Origin: Monoplex corrugatus | Taxonomy: Eukaryota; Mollusca; Gastropoda; Littorinimorpha; Ranellidae | Direction of reading: 5' to 3' | Length of the DNA stretch: 64,000 nucleotides | NCBI GenBank assembly: GCA_030674185.1 | Contig: JAPXFY010000023.1 | Span: 14,243,686-14,307,685, forward strand | In this document: piece after piece, positions 22,821 through 34,759 of the stretch | Position numbering within the stretch: position 1 is the stretch's first letter | How the letters are laid out: each line of letters opens with the position of its first letter | Program-made: the position numbers and the translations under genes | The notes under the pieces: model-generated | Database searches by the model: none | What the model was told of the DNA's origin: nothing | The model's input: only the letters and a program-made list of their open reading frames with translations

Positions 22821-23756
22821 TTCTCTTGGATGCATACAAATTGCTGGACTTAATATAATGATATTGTGCAATGAAATAATTTCTCCAACTTTCTATATCA
22901 TGTCATAAAAGTGGAATTTTGGAACTAAACTCAGTGAAATGGCATAATGGCATTTTTCTGGACTTGAACTGAGTGAACAGTGGTTTTGTAAAAAGAAACT
23001 TGGAATAAGTAGATGCAGGAGGAAAATGGAAACGACTTACGATGCATCGATGTGAATAATGAATCAAAAAACTTATGCATCAGTGTAAATGCAATATTAT
23101 CTAGAACATTTTGAGTGATATGGGGTTAAAAAATTTTAGTACTTAATACTGAGTGCAGTGTGAAAAAAGAACTTATAGGTATAGGCTAATGGATTTGTTG
23201 TCTACACTGAATGATCTTGGTGCATGAATGATTTGTTGTCTTACACTACATTTACTGGTGGCTTTGAACAATGTAATGTATGGTTGTAACATAACCGATG
23301 AGTTGGTGGGGAAACTGCCAGACTTTTGTAATTTAAACCGAGATACTGTATGAAGAGGATTTTCGAGAACTTTAATGATTGGTATAAGAGGGATACACTA
23401 GGACTAGACACCATAAGAATATGTTGCATGAAAAAGGAACAACTTAAGACTGACCACATGATGGATGTAGAAGAAGAAATGGATTTTAGAAGTATTATCA
23501 TAACTTAGACTGGTGGCAGCAGAAATGAAATCTGGAACTTTACAACTGCTAATGATCATGGGGCATAGAAAAAATTTGTTATAATAACAATAGAAGTACA
23601 ATTGGATGGCATGAGAAATGGAAATTTTGTTAACTTAACACTGATATGCTTACAGTAGGCATCACGGGCAATTTTCTGAATAATTGAATTCAATGAGGTA
23701 TGAATGAATCGGACTGAACACTGAGTACAGTTTATTGATTTTCTGTAACAAAAATA
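22821..23756. other. Apparent blend of the minisatellite with 24,151-25,150
   Basis: Landmarks of the downstream unique sequence appear here in the same order: TTGGATGCATACAAATTGC, AACAGTGGTTTTGTAAA, ACGATGCATCGATG, ATGATGGATGT, TTTACAACTGCTA, and GGCAATTTTCTGAA near the end. They are interleaved with short pieces of the minisatellite monomer (TGAATGAT, GGAATTTT, TTAACACTGA). This is a mosaic at the scale of a few bases, not a block chimera. Confidence 0.55.
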
Positions 23757-24150
23757 ATGGGTGAATGGTGTGAAAATGGAATTTTCTGGAACTTAATACT
23801 GAATGACAGTGGTGTGAAAATGGAATTTTCTGGAACTTAATACTGAGTGACAGTGGTGTGAAAATGGAATTTTCTGGAACTTAATACTGAGTGACAGTGG
23901 TGTGAAAATGGAATTTTCTGGAACTTAATACTGAGTGACAGTGGTGTGAAAATGGAATTTTCTGGAACTTAATACTGAGTGACAGTGGTGTGAAAATGGA
24001 ATTTTCTGGAACTTAATACTGAGTGACAGTGGTGTGAAAATGGAATTTTCTGGAACTTAATGCTGAATGACATTGGTGGCATGAAAATGGAATTTGCTGG
24101 AACGGAACGCTGAATGACATCGGTGGTATGAAAGTGGAATTTGCTGGAAC
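23757..24150. repeat. Minisatellite array 2, homogeneous 44-bp units
   Basis: About seven nearly identical 44-bp units (GGTGTGAAAATGGAATTTTC / TGGAACTTAATACTGAGTGA / CAGT) start at 23,767, 23,811, 23,855 and so on. Two diverged units then lead into unique sequence. Confidence 0.9.
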
Positions 24151-25150
24151 ATAACGCTACTCTCTCTTGGATGCATACAAATTGCATGCTCTTACATAAA
24201 TACGTTTGTTCAAATACACACTACATACTCTCCAAGTTTCTTTCTCACTCTCATAAACGTGTGGATTTTGGAACGAACTCAGTGGAAAAGGCATTGCGCA
24301 TGTTTTCATTGCTCTGCTGCTGAACTGGTGAACAGTGGTTTTGTAAACTTAAGCAAACATTGGAAAGAAGAATGCAAGAAAGGAAAATGCCAAACGACTA
24401 CGATGCATCGATGATAATAAAAAAAAAAAAACCTTTTCATTCAGTGCTACTCAATATTATCAGAAGCAGATTTTTGTATGTTATATTTTAGTTACCAAGC
24501 ACAAGGTCAGTGTAAACAAAGAATTAAGGTCAAGGCTAGCATGCATCTGTCTGTCTGCCTGCCTGTCTGTCTGTCTGTCTGTCTACACTATACTTTTTCT
24601 GTGTCCTGCTTTGTATACAATGTATGGATGGATGTCCAGCAAAACCCAGAGTCTGGTGAGGGAAACTGCCAGACTTTCATAATGAAAACCCAAGACCTTA
24701 TAGAAGAGCGATTTTCCGCAGATATTTCAATGCCTTGGTATACAGAGCACTACACTAGGAGTAGGACAGCCAGTCAAGAACATACTGTTTATACTTAGAT
24801 AAGGAACAACCAAGACTGATCCACCATGATGGATGTATGAAGACAGCAACATGGATGTTAGACAGTATTATTCATACCCTTAGACAGAGGGACAGCAGAA
24901 CCATTAAACTGACTTTACAACTGCTATGATCATGAACATAGAAAAACTTGGTCTCATCTAAGAACAATAAAGTACACATTGCCATGGGAGAGAAACTGTG
25001 AAATTTCAAATACGTTCAATCAACACGATATTGTCTCTACAGTCCCAGCCATCACCGGGCAATGTTTCTCAAAATTACATTCAAGAGGTATGGATGAACG
25101 GACTGACCACTGAGTCAAGATTTTTATTTTCCTGTAACAAAAAATGATGA
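24151..25150. other. Unique-looking sequence that the blended block resembles
   Basis: No gene is recognised. It contains a CTGT tetranucleotide run near 24,548-24,585. It is the cleaner counterpart of 22,821-23,756. Confidence 0.5.
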
Positions 25151-25228
25151 GATTTAAAAAAAGAATGGAATAGTAAAATAGTGGCAATAGATTTTCTTCC
25201 TACTGTCAGATTAAAACACTCCATGAAG

Positions 25229-25263
<35 letters not shown>

Positions 25264-27150
25264 TATGTGAACGACAGAACTATTAAGAAAATTTTTCATT
25301 GCCTAATGAGATTTAGATTGTGCAGGAATAACCCATGTTAAACGAATGATTTTGACAGATGTTAACCAACCCTGCTTTTTTGTCCCAAGATTTTAGAAGA
25401 TGAATCCTATTTTGTTTGAAAGTGTGGTTTATAAAGACATCAGAAATACACATCTACAAGGAATCATTGGCAATAACTTTGATCCCTGTTGGAGTCTGGT
25501 CCTAAAGCATAACAATCCATAGCATTCCTGAAAATTGGCAGTGTCTGTATTCTATGCTTGAAAGCTTGGAAATGATGTAACAATTTGTTGTTGTTCTTCT
25601 TTTGTACATAATATCTGTGAGAAGAGAATGGATGATGGATAAGTTATGTGCAAATTAACAGTGTTACCCCCCACCCCCAATCCCCAGTTTGTGTATGGGT
25701 CGTTGGCCTTCGCAGTGAACAATATGTTGGTGTCAGTGTCGTACACATTATGTACAAACAACACCACACTTCTCCCTACGTACACATACACATTGCCCAA
25801 TCCTTTCCCTCAGAGAGTCATGTGTCCTCTTCATAAAACTCCTGTTATTTCCAGTAACCATAAATCAGTCATAAGATTGATAGTTGAATTGAAGTAGGTC
25901 AGATAAAATGTTTTAACTGTGAACATTGAAAGCAACAGGGATAAGATCTTTTTGTCAATGTGACCTACATTATTCCAAGGTGAATGTTACCAAACTAGAA
26001 AGTACATCAGTAGATAGACCAATCTCTGTGAGTGGTTTTTTGTTTTTTTATCTTTGTTGGTGTGCTTATACTATGTGTGTGTCTGTGTTTTTGTCTGTGT
26101 ATCACTGTATATGTGAGAGAGAGAGAGAGAGAAAGAGAGTGTATGAAAAGATTTTTATTCGTCAAATGTAGACTGGTGGTGGTGCGATTACCAGCTTTTG
26201 ATGTCTTGTTCTTATCTGTTATTATTCAAGATAAGCTGACTTGGTGATTATGTATTATCGAGCTGATTATGTTCTTATTGCATGGACTCTGAACCGCCCC
26301 TACCCTCTTTATTTTTCATGATTTATTACTCTATGTAAACAGTAAAATGAAATGAGCTTGCTTTGGCATGGACTGTTCATGCTGTGTAAATTCTATTATG
26401 AAATGGAACTAACAATTATTATTTGGTCCAAAATTGTATACAGTAAAATTTCAAATCTATGTCACTTTATACAGTATGAATGGATAAATGTATGTGTTTG
26501 TATTGTCTAGCTATATTGAATTGTTTGAAAAGAACCGTTTAATTAACAAAAGGGGAAAAGAAGGAGAGAGAAACAAAATGAAGGAGGTCAGAACTCATTT
26601 ATAAATTGTGAATAACTGAGGGTGTGTGTACTATTTTTAGCTAATACTAGTAATAGTTCTTATAGTTTGCAGACAGTGCTAGTCTTTGAACAGTGCCTTA
26701 AAATGTTCTTTTAAACCAGCCCCCTTATGAACCAAAAAACAAAAAAGAAAAAGAAAACTTTCAGTATCAAGAAAAAGAATAGGGTCAGTAGGTTAGTAGG
26801 TTTGTTTTTCAGATGAGCATTTTGATCAGGGTTGAAGAGTGCATTTGCATTTTTTTTAAACAGTATGCAAGATTATGGTCATTTAATAGAGAGGGAGGGG
26901 GGGGGAGAAAGAGAGAGAGATAAGGCAAAGATTACACTAGTTCCAGCTGTCAAATAGTGGAAGACAACAGAGCTTATTTGCCAGTCCTGTGTGTTTGGAA
27001 GCACACACTTTCTCCCCTTTTATCAAGCACGAAGAAAATACTACAGGATTAGGGTGAGGAGGGAAGACTTAAATGGGTAACCCCAGTCATCACAACTTTC
27101 ACAATCACAAATGATTGTGTTATCTTTGTGTACTCTATCTTCACCTGGCA
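25151..27150. other. AT-rich non-coding stretch
   Basis: It contains an A tract at about 25,231-25,260, a short GA run near 26,115 and a G/GA run near 26,890-26,920. No gene is supported. Confidence 0.45.
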
Positions 27151-27156
27151 CCTGGT

Positions 27157-27312
27157 TATGATCCTCTCACTCTAGAACTACTTTCTCAGGAAAGCCTTCT
27201 TTTGAGATGGAGGCTTCCTACCAGGTCAGAGACTCCATCAGACAACTGAATGACTTCCATAGACTTTAGGGACGCCTTCATTCACATCCTTATCCACCCA
27301 TCACACAAGTTT
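27157..27312 (+). mobile_element. Retroelement RT palm fragment, DIRS-like, decayed
   Basis: Joined over two frames, the text reads in the order usual for DIRS-type reverse transcriptases: NYFLRKPSFEMEA, then VRDSIRQL, then MTSIDFRDAFIHILIHPSHK. The last phrase carries the motif A aspartates. Stops and at least two frameshifts make it non-functional, and only about 50 codons remain. A gypsy-like origin cannot be excluded. Confidence 0.55.
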
Positions 27313-27344
27313 TAGTAGTGGGGAAAAAAAGGCTTTTTTGCTAC

Positions 27345-27539
27345 TTCAAGAGTAAACAGCTTGTTTTGCTACTTAATTAACCCTTTTCTTCCCTAATGTT
27401 CACAGGTAGAAAGGGTGAAAAGGGACTGACTTCGCTGTACTAAGTTCAAGAGTAAACAGTGTGTTTTGTATTTTAATTAATTAACCCTTTCCTTATGTTC
27501 ACAGGTAGAAAGCGTGAAAAGTGACTGACCTCACTGAAG
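27345..27539. repeat. Two tandem copies of a ~100-bp unit
   Basis: TTCAAGAGTAAACAG ... TTAACCCTTT ... TGTTCACAGGTAGAAAG is repeated with a 100-bp offset and moderate divergence. Confidence 0.75.
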
Positions 27540-27639
27540 TGTATTAATTTAACTTTTCCAGTACACGTACTACCAATTACCATGACAATCTTAGGTCCAC
27601 TTCTTTGCTACTAGTTGCCATGACAATCCTAGGTCACAT

Positions 27640-29008
27640 TTTGAATGTGAGGGGTATAAATTTTTATTAGTAAGCCAGTTGAGAGGAAAAAAGATCCCTA
27701 GGTGGTTGTAAGCATTTTCTCACAATTATCCAGACAGACAATTGACCTGATGGATTTTTAAACCTGACTACTGAGGTATGAATACATGTTAACTGTAAAT
27801 TGGATTTTTTTTTAAAGGTTTTTTTTTTTTCTGCAGTAGAATTTTCGATACAACATGCAGACAGGTCTCCTCATGGAAGATGTATTGCCATAGTATGGCA
27901 TCCTCCTCTACCCCCCCCCCCACCCTTTTTTTTTTTTTTTCTGTATTCTTGTTTACATGTGAACTAGGTGGATTTTTGTACAGAATTTCTTAGGAACAGC
28001 TGTGTTGTTGCCATGAGACCTTTTAGTACTTTATTTGCGCTGATTGCATGCATGTTGGACACAGGACCTTGATTTATCATCTTTTGAAAGATGAGAGTAC
28101 CCAGACCCACCACTGTTAGTCCATAGAAGTAGGGATTTGGGGGGGGGGGGGGGGGGGGGGATCCTGTCCAAGATAAATGTAAATTTTTCTAAAACCATCA
28201 AGTTGTGGGGGAGCAAGATGAAAGAAAACATTTTTGTTGAAGGAGGAGGGTTCACCGTTATTATGGGGAGCACCCATTTCCTCCCCCTAACAATAACAAC
28301 TTTTGTCTTCCCCAGCCCTGAACAAGAGGGGTATCTATTCACAGCTGGATGAACTGGAATGCATGCATGCACGCATGCGCACACACACATGCGCGCAACA
28401 CACACACGCACGCACGCACGCCACAACACACACACACAACACTCACCATCACTCACTCACTCACTCACTCACTCATGTGCGATTGCTTGCAATTTCCTAT
28501 AGCTAGACTCAGATTGTTCATAGGCTGAAATTTGGCAAACTGGATAAGGTGGTATAACATTAACAAGAGAAGAGACTGATTGACCTCATTGTGTTGACTT
28601 CTCAGAGTTCATTTGATACCACTGCGATGCAAAGTCCACATTCTGAGCAGGTCATGGGAAGAGGTGACTGGTTTAAAAACCAGTAAGACATGAAGGAGAG
28701 ACAGTCTCAGAGAGAAGTGGTTTACTAATGTTAACATTCTCATGATCATCATGTTTATTGAATGTGAAAAAAATGTGACTTGGTGAGAGAACAATAGCGT
28801 ATCAGTGTTTACAAGCATGGAGTAGACAATACAAGAGCGTGAGTAAATTATGTAATGCAAAACTTCAAACAAGCTGACATTGTACGCGTGCACACACATA
28901 CACACTCAAGCACACGCCCACGCACACACAGACATCGTCTAATAATAGTAATATCACTCACAGTGAAAAGACATTAAATCAAAGAATGAACGAACACATG
29001 CGCGCGCA

Positions 29009-29059
<51 letters not shown>

Positions 29060-29396
29060 TTACATGCACCCATGCATGCATGCACACATATATATACACA
29101 AAGACACACACAGAACTCCCGGATGTAAGTTGTAGAATTCTTTTTTTTATTTTATTTTTTTTTTATTGATTATTACATCAGTAACTGAGTAAGACGAAAC
29201 TGGATACTGTAAATGATTAGTGGTGCATAGAAGTAAACAAATACAAATCTGAGAGTAGAGAAGAGAGACTGTATTGTTGAGAGCATTTGTTCATATCATA
29301 CCTATCCTTTTTCTTTCTTTATTTTTTATTTTACTTATTTATTGATAGAGCCATGAATCAAGATCTGAAGTCTTGAGTTCTGTTCCAGCTGCAATA
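27640..29396. other. Non-coding stretch with homopolymers and CA tracts
   Basis: It contains a C/T run near 27,910-27,940, a G run of about 22 at 28,139-28,160, CA-rich tracts at 28,378-28,440 and 29,009-29,055, and ACTC repeats near 28,440-28,474. No gene is supported. Confidence 0.5.
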
Positions 29397-29460
29397 TTAA
29401 TCCTTTGACTCCTGTACCGTATTCACCAACTGCAAAAACTTGACCATTTGACTCCCTCCC
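29397..29460 (+). mobile_element. Left part of a TTAA palindromic MITE
   Basis: It starts TTAATCCTTTGACTCCTGTA and continues through ACTGCAAAAACTTGACCATT, then stops just after the inner arm begins. The rest of the element is missing. Confidence 0.55.
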
Positions 29461-29573
29461 TAATGAACAAACTCCAAATTCCACCAAACATAACAGAATC
29501 TGTTTGATGATTACAGCTGAGTATGAATATTGCAAACTTAGAACATATTGTTCACAAAAAGTACACTGCACAC

Positions 29574-29784
29574 ACACACACACATCCACGCACGCACACA
29601 CAGAGCAACAGACACACACAGATGCGCGCACACACACTCACAGTCTACAGATCATACACTCAAACTGTGAGATAAAGAGAGGCTTTTTTTTCACACACAC
29701 TTACAGATACACACAGATGGTGTACACACACACACACACACAACACACACACACACACACCACACACACACACACACACACACT
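29574..29784. repeat. CA-rich microsatellite cluster
   Basis: Interrupted CA runs with CG-containing variants. Confidence 0.9.
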
Positions 29785-30164
29785 CACTTAGATAGTGTAC
29801 ATAGAGTGACAGATAAGGGATAATGTTGTGTCCTACTGACAAGGTCAGCGCACAAAAGTATATTTGTCCCTATTTATTTATCAAGGGTGGGTGACAGGGA
29901 TGGTCAATGGTAGAATGGAATTTGGACAAGATAGGTACAAACACAGCATTGGAATGATAGTTCAGTAAAAGCCATAGGTACAGTAATACTAATAGTCTTC
30001 TGCTTTTATTCTGCCATTGGGACTGGCTTTGCAGAATCATATCCTTTAATTCATGTCATTAGTAAAGACCTAGCTGGCATAGAAGTAGAGCTTCTGACTT
30101 GTAGTCTGTCTAATTGCACGACTTCCAGTCACAATGCGAGGTTCTAACCACTAGACTCTTCAGG

Positions 30165-30310
30165 ACCTGGCCAGCTCATGGGTTTATGTGCAGGCTTAAA
30201 GCTTGTGCCATGATCACCGTACACATGGCACCAGTGACGTTAGTGCATATGGAATTCGCTCGGAGCGCAGAAATGTCGTCTTGAGAAACTGAAACTGATG
30301 CTGAAACTTT
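30165..30310 (+). repeat. Dispersed repeat, family D
   Basis: It shares GGTTTATGTGCAGGCTTAAA, GTGCCATGATCA and GTGCATATGGAATTC with 770-900, and ends in ACTGAA-type repeats. Confidence 0.6.
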
Positions 30311-30967
30311 CAGTCAACTTGAGAAAAATGAATATTGGGGGTAGCCACAAGTCTGCCAGCTGTGATTTGGTACCTTATGCATGTCAGGGTTGGAGAGGAT
30401 AAAGCAACAAGGGAGAGGAGTGCAGGCACTGAGAAAAGTTAAATTGAAGTCTGGTTCAGATATCCATTCAGAGGTGCTGGGACTGGAGACCACCATGCAC
30501 ATAAATTTTTACCCATAGTCAGGGTTGAAGTTGAACTAGATCCGATTAGAAAGTGCGAGCTAACCAGGCGTCAAGCGTTTTATTCAGATGTCACTTGCAA
30601 GCACTATTTTTTGCCCTGTAAACTTTTTGACAGCACCGGTGGAGTCATTGTTATGTGACCTTGTCTGTGGTATCATTATCGGTATTAATTATTGCTCCCG
30701 GCTGGAGTCATATCACTGTATTCATTTGTATAGCGTCTCCTTATTCTGCTCACGAGCAAGCAGTGAAAACCACAAATTGCAAAACCACTCCTGCAGCAAG
30801 CTTAACTGGGTCATAGTTAGGTGAACTTTTTAGACAGACTGAGAGTGAAACTTGGGCTGTTATGCAAAAGAATTTATAACATAATGCGTAATAATGAAAT
30901 AAAACACTGCCACCACCATCACCACCTTATTTAAACTGCTGTTTCTGGCCCTACCTCCCTGTGCCTG

Positions 30968-31106
30968 TAAAATATATATGTATATGTAATATGTGTGTCT
31001 GTATATAATTTTATATATATTATATATATATATATATATGCATGTATAGTGTATGCATGCATACATTTTTGTACACACAGATGTGGATTTAATGTTATGC
31101 ATATAT

Positions 31107-31194
<88 letters not shown>

Positions 31195-31205
31195 CGCGCG
31201 CATAT

Positions 31206-31266
<61 letters not shown>
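30968..31266. repeat. AT-rich and (CT)n(CA)n microsatellites
   Basis: A TA-rich zone to about 31,040, then (CT)n from 31,107 and (CA)n to 31,266. Frames through this region are spurious. Confidence 0.95.
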
Positions 31267-31270
<4 letters not shown>

Positions 31271-31823
31271 GTGGTCAAGCCATTCTAATAATCTTTATTT
31301 TTATACAAATATTAAAGAAAGTCAAGTTTTGTATTTCTTAAGGACATTTAACCTCGAAGAGGATAGGGTTGAACTGAAGCATGACTTGCATGAAAGACAA
31401 CAGCAGACTGCCACAATAGGGAAGGGAGATTTAAAATATTGTCAGTTGCTTAGAAAGTGATGTTCACATGTCTTCTTGGAAACGGGCTGATGTTAGACTT
31501 TTGTTTTGTTGTTGTTTTTATTAATTTTTATTTTTCGTCTTGTTCTCTTCACTTTTGACCAAATTAGCATAAATGAGCTGTCAAGAAACTTGTTAACAGT
31601 ACACGAAAGAAATGTCTCATTGTCTCTGTGTGCGTACGTGTGTGTCCTCACTTCTCTGCAATTTTAAATGAACTGTCGGTCTATTTCTGAATGGTTTTTT
31701 TTTTCGTGCACTTTTACATTTTTAGCTGTCACTTTCTAGCTTGGTATTTATAGTTCTGTGCACATAATACAGGAATTGTAGGTTCAACCCTTGGGTGGGC
31801 CTCAGTTTGTTTTGGTTTTTTCC

Positions 31824-31959
31824 CCAGCCCCCTTTACTCAGTTGGTTAGAGCATCATGCTCATAAGAGCACCCCCTGCTCATAATGCAAGGAGTTGCAGA
31901 TTCAACTCTTCAGAGTCAGTTTTAGGTGGCTGTGATAGTTTAGTTTCTTAAACTAAGTT
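31824..31959 (+). repeat. tRNA-like SINE head
   Basis: CTCAGTTGGTTAGAGCATCA resembles a tRNA D-arm and A box, a CTCATAA phrase a methionine-type anticodon loop, and GTTGCAGATTCAAC a degenerate B box. The fold is not tRNA-like enough for a tRNA gene. Confidence 0.5.
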
Positions 31960-31970
31960 AAAGTGTCGTG

Positions 31971-32500
31971 TTTCCCCACCTGGAAATTCTGTGCTATAAA
32001 TTTCCTCTTTTCTGTCACTCTCTTTGTTTCTGCCTTGTTCCTCAACTTTCTGTCATTTCTACCTATTATTTTCTGCCTTAATGGTCCATTCACCTGTATG
32101 TATGTGTTCAATAAAGTCTTACGTACTTTTTCTTATGGTTGATAATTGGATACACATATTAAGTGCATTTTTGGCTCTAGGGAGGTGAGATATGCGTAAG
32201 CAATTTTATGTAATTTATGCCTGTTTCTGTATATGTTTCAGTGTCCATAGGTATGCTTAAATTTGTATTCAAGTGTGTTTTTTAAATCTCCCCTGTGCGA
32301 TAAATTGGACGGAGTGGTCAGCACCGGGGGCATGCCCTTAGACTAAGTGTGCGAATGCATTGATGTGTGTAGGCCTACTTAATTTTCTTTACTTTTTTTT
32401 TTTCTTGTTGAAGTTTTGTATGTTTTGAAACAGTTATAGCCCTGATACGGCTTTATACAGTTGGTTGAGCTTTAAATTAAACAACAATAACATCAACAAA
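31971..32500 (+). mobile_element. SINE family A, complete insertion (530 bp) with 11-bp TSD
   Basis: Flanked by a perfect AAAGTGTCGTG (31,960-31,970 and 32,501-32,511). The body shares GGAAATTCTGTGCTA, CTGTCACTCTCTTTGTTTCT, TGCATTTTTGGCTCTA and a terminal GGTTATAGCCCTGATA ... AACAACAATAA tail with the copies at 34,951, 38,571 and 54,183. It was inserted into a tRNA-like repeat that resumes at 32,512. No ORF. Confidence 0.85.
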
Positions 32501-32511
32501 AAAGTGTCGTG

Positions 32512-32700
32512 CTAATAATTTGGGGGGTTGTGGGTTCAAAACTCTCAGATGGGCCACAGGTTTTTATTTGAGAGCCCGTGAGCTCAGTTGGGTAGAATGG
32601 TGTGCTGATAACACAAGGGTCATAGACCTTGCCGTATGGTTGCTGGCAGTTCTGGCAGTTGTGCCTGTGTGTGCATGTGAGTGTGTTTCCCTGATATCAG
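32512..32700 (+). repeat. tRNA-like repeat segment
   Basis: GGTTGTGGGTTCAAAACTC resembles a B box, and GAGCTCAGTTGGGTAGAA a second A-box head. This appears to be the continuation of the repeat split by the SINE at 31,971-32,500. Confidence 0.45.
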
Positions 32701-32831
32701 AAACAGCTGCTGTCCTGGTTACATAAAACCATTCTGTTCCTTCTCCCCTTCTCTAGAAACAGCTGCAGTCCTGATTACATAAAATATGTTTTGTTTCTTC
32801 TCACCCCCATCCTCCATCTGATCCAATTTTT

Positions 32832-32866
32832 GCTCTCTCGCTCTCTCTCCCTCTCTGTCTCTCCCG

Positions 32867-32916
<50 letters not shown>

Positions 32917-33021
32917 GTCTCTCTCTCTCTCTCCCCCCCTCTCTCTGTCTCTCTCTCTCTCTCTCCCCTCTCTGTCTCTATGTCTGTCTGTCTCTCTCTC
33001 TCTCTCTCTTTCTCTCTCTCC
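32832..33021. repeat. (CT)n-rich simple repeat
   Basis: CT runs with interspersed GTCT and CCCC. Confidence 0.95.
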
Positions 33022-33149
33022 ACCTTAATTTAATATGATGAAATTTTATTTTGGGGTGGTTTATGGGTTTTTTCCCCCTCCTGTTATATGTTGTACTCTT
33101 TAGGTGACCTGCTGACCCACAGGCACACTGTTCAAACATTGGAGGTTGG

Positions 33150-33430
33150 CCTGCCAAAAGAAGGCCTTGTTGGTGTAAGCTTTCACCTTCCAATCCAGTT
33201 GCGTGAGTTCAATACCTGACTCTAAACTAAAAGAAAACCTAGTTCATGCGTGCAGTCTTCAGTCCACCCAACTTTGTGCACATGTAATATGATCCCAGTC
33301 TGGACTGGGGAAGGTAAAGCGGAAAGGGAGAGATAGGCACCGCCCTCATAATGCTGACCTGAAAAAAAGCTGGTCTCTTTCATCATCTGACTCCCCTATG
33401 GCTCAGTGTTATGAAACAGCTTTCACCTTC
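33150..33430 (+). repeat. Dispersed repeat, family C
   Basis: CACCGCCCTCATAATGCTGA and CCTATGGCTCAGTGTTATGA match the copies near 676 and 18,460. A GTGTAAGC ... GAGTTCAATACC stretch at the left may be a degenerate tRNA-like head. Confidence 0.5.
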
Positions 33431-34449
33431 ACCTTCACCTTTAGTCAACAGCACCTGTAAGGTACTTTGCCAGGTGAAAATGTATTGTCACATTTTGTCG
33501 GCATTATTATGAATAAATCTGCATAGAAAATTAAGTCAACATCGTCATACTTAGTCAACATTATAATTAAGTCAGCGTTGTCAAAATTAAATCAACATAA
33601 AAATTTATCAGCGTCGAAGTGAAGTGGGCATTGTGGTCTGAGGTGTGCAAGTATAATTAGCATTATCGTTATTTGTCAGCATTATCATAACCCAGGTCAA
33701 CTTGCTCATAATTAAGGGGAGTGGTAATCGGTGCGAAATGAAATGAGAATGGGACGATGTACGGTGACTTGGTGTAAAGTGCACTTTGTGTTAGATAAAG
33801 GAAAAAACTGGGAACTGTGATAGATAGGGAAAAAACTGGGACACTTATGTAGAAAAGAGAAACAGAGACCTTTGTCTTTCTCACCTGAGCAGGTGGTATG
33901 ATGAGTGTGAAGAGTGTTAATTGGAAAGCATTGTTGGTAAGAATACTTTTCATTTTCTGGAATGCTATAATTATTATCATTATTATTATTATAATTATTA
34001 TTATTATTATTGTTGTTGTTGTTTATCATCATCATCATCATGAGTCATATTTGTAGCATATTCTCCAAACTCATTCGGACTCACTGCGCGTTAAACGACT
34101 TTTTAGTGGAGCATAGAGAACTTGAGTTGTATCATGTCAAACTCTTGTCTTCAAAATTCGGGCTGTAGACTTTTTTCCAAGAGCGATTCATAGTACTTGG
34201 ACAGTTCCATAAATGCTCCACCCAGCTTGACAGCAATTATCTGGTGAATTCCTTTTTCCTGCATAAAAACCCTCTGTGCTGGTAAGATAAGATCTTGAAA
34301 TGAAGAATGATGTGGGTGGGGATGAGAAATGAGACCTGTAAAACACTGACACCACCAGAATGACTGGAGCAGTAAAATGGGCAGTGAAGAAGCTGACTTT
34401 TATTCATACTGGTGGCCAGAGGCAGGTGATGGCTGTGTAATGTTTTATG
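33431..34449. other. Non-coding stretch
   Basis: It contains ATT and ATC triplet runs near 33,970-34,042 and several GTCAAC/GTCAGC-type short repeats near 33,530-33,620. No gene is supported. Confidence 0.45.
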
Positions 34450-34640
34450 TTAACCCTTTGACTCCCGCACCATGTCTGCCAGCATCCTGCATTGTCAACC
34501 ATGCTAGCAAAGTAAAAACTAAACCTTTGGTTTCTCACCCTGCCCACCAGTTTCCTTATGAAGCTGATAGATAGGATGAAGGATTCAAAGGGTTAAGTTT
34601 TATGCTGTTGGTAGATAGGATGTGGGAGGTAAAGGGTTAA
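34450..34640. mobile_element. TTAA palindromic MITE, complete (191 bp)
   Basis: TTAACCCTTTGACTCCCGCA at the left and GTGGGAGGTAAAGGGTTAA at the right, with the inner inverted arms present. Same family as 7,311-7,502. Confidence 0.7.
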
Positions 34641-34759
34641 TGAAAGTCAGCCAGGAGTTGTAAGACCACATCTGTGTCATATTGTACGTAACCATGAGTA
34701 GATTGTGTCTTTTCCGGGGGTGATGGTGGGGGTGGGGTTTTCTTCTTGTCGCTGTTGTT

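Noticed and set aside
22122..24150. Repeat array considered as a CRISPR
   Set aside because: Units are contiguous with no unique spacers, vary in length and lie in a eukaryotic context.
28139..28160. G-quadruplex regulatory element
   Set aside because: A plain G homopolymer of about 22 (others at 47,101 and, as C, at 14,604) is more likely a slippage tract or sequencing artefact; there is no gene nearby to regulate.
30860..31460. Long open frames of alternating Cys/Val, Ser/Leu, His/Thr or Arg/Glu
   Set aside because: They are translations of (CA)n and (CT)n microsatellites. The same applies to frames in 15.5-15.8, 21.5-22.0, 29.3-29.8, 32.8-33.0, 50.1-50.3 and 56.4-56.6 kb.
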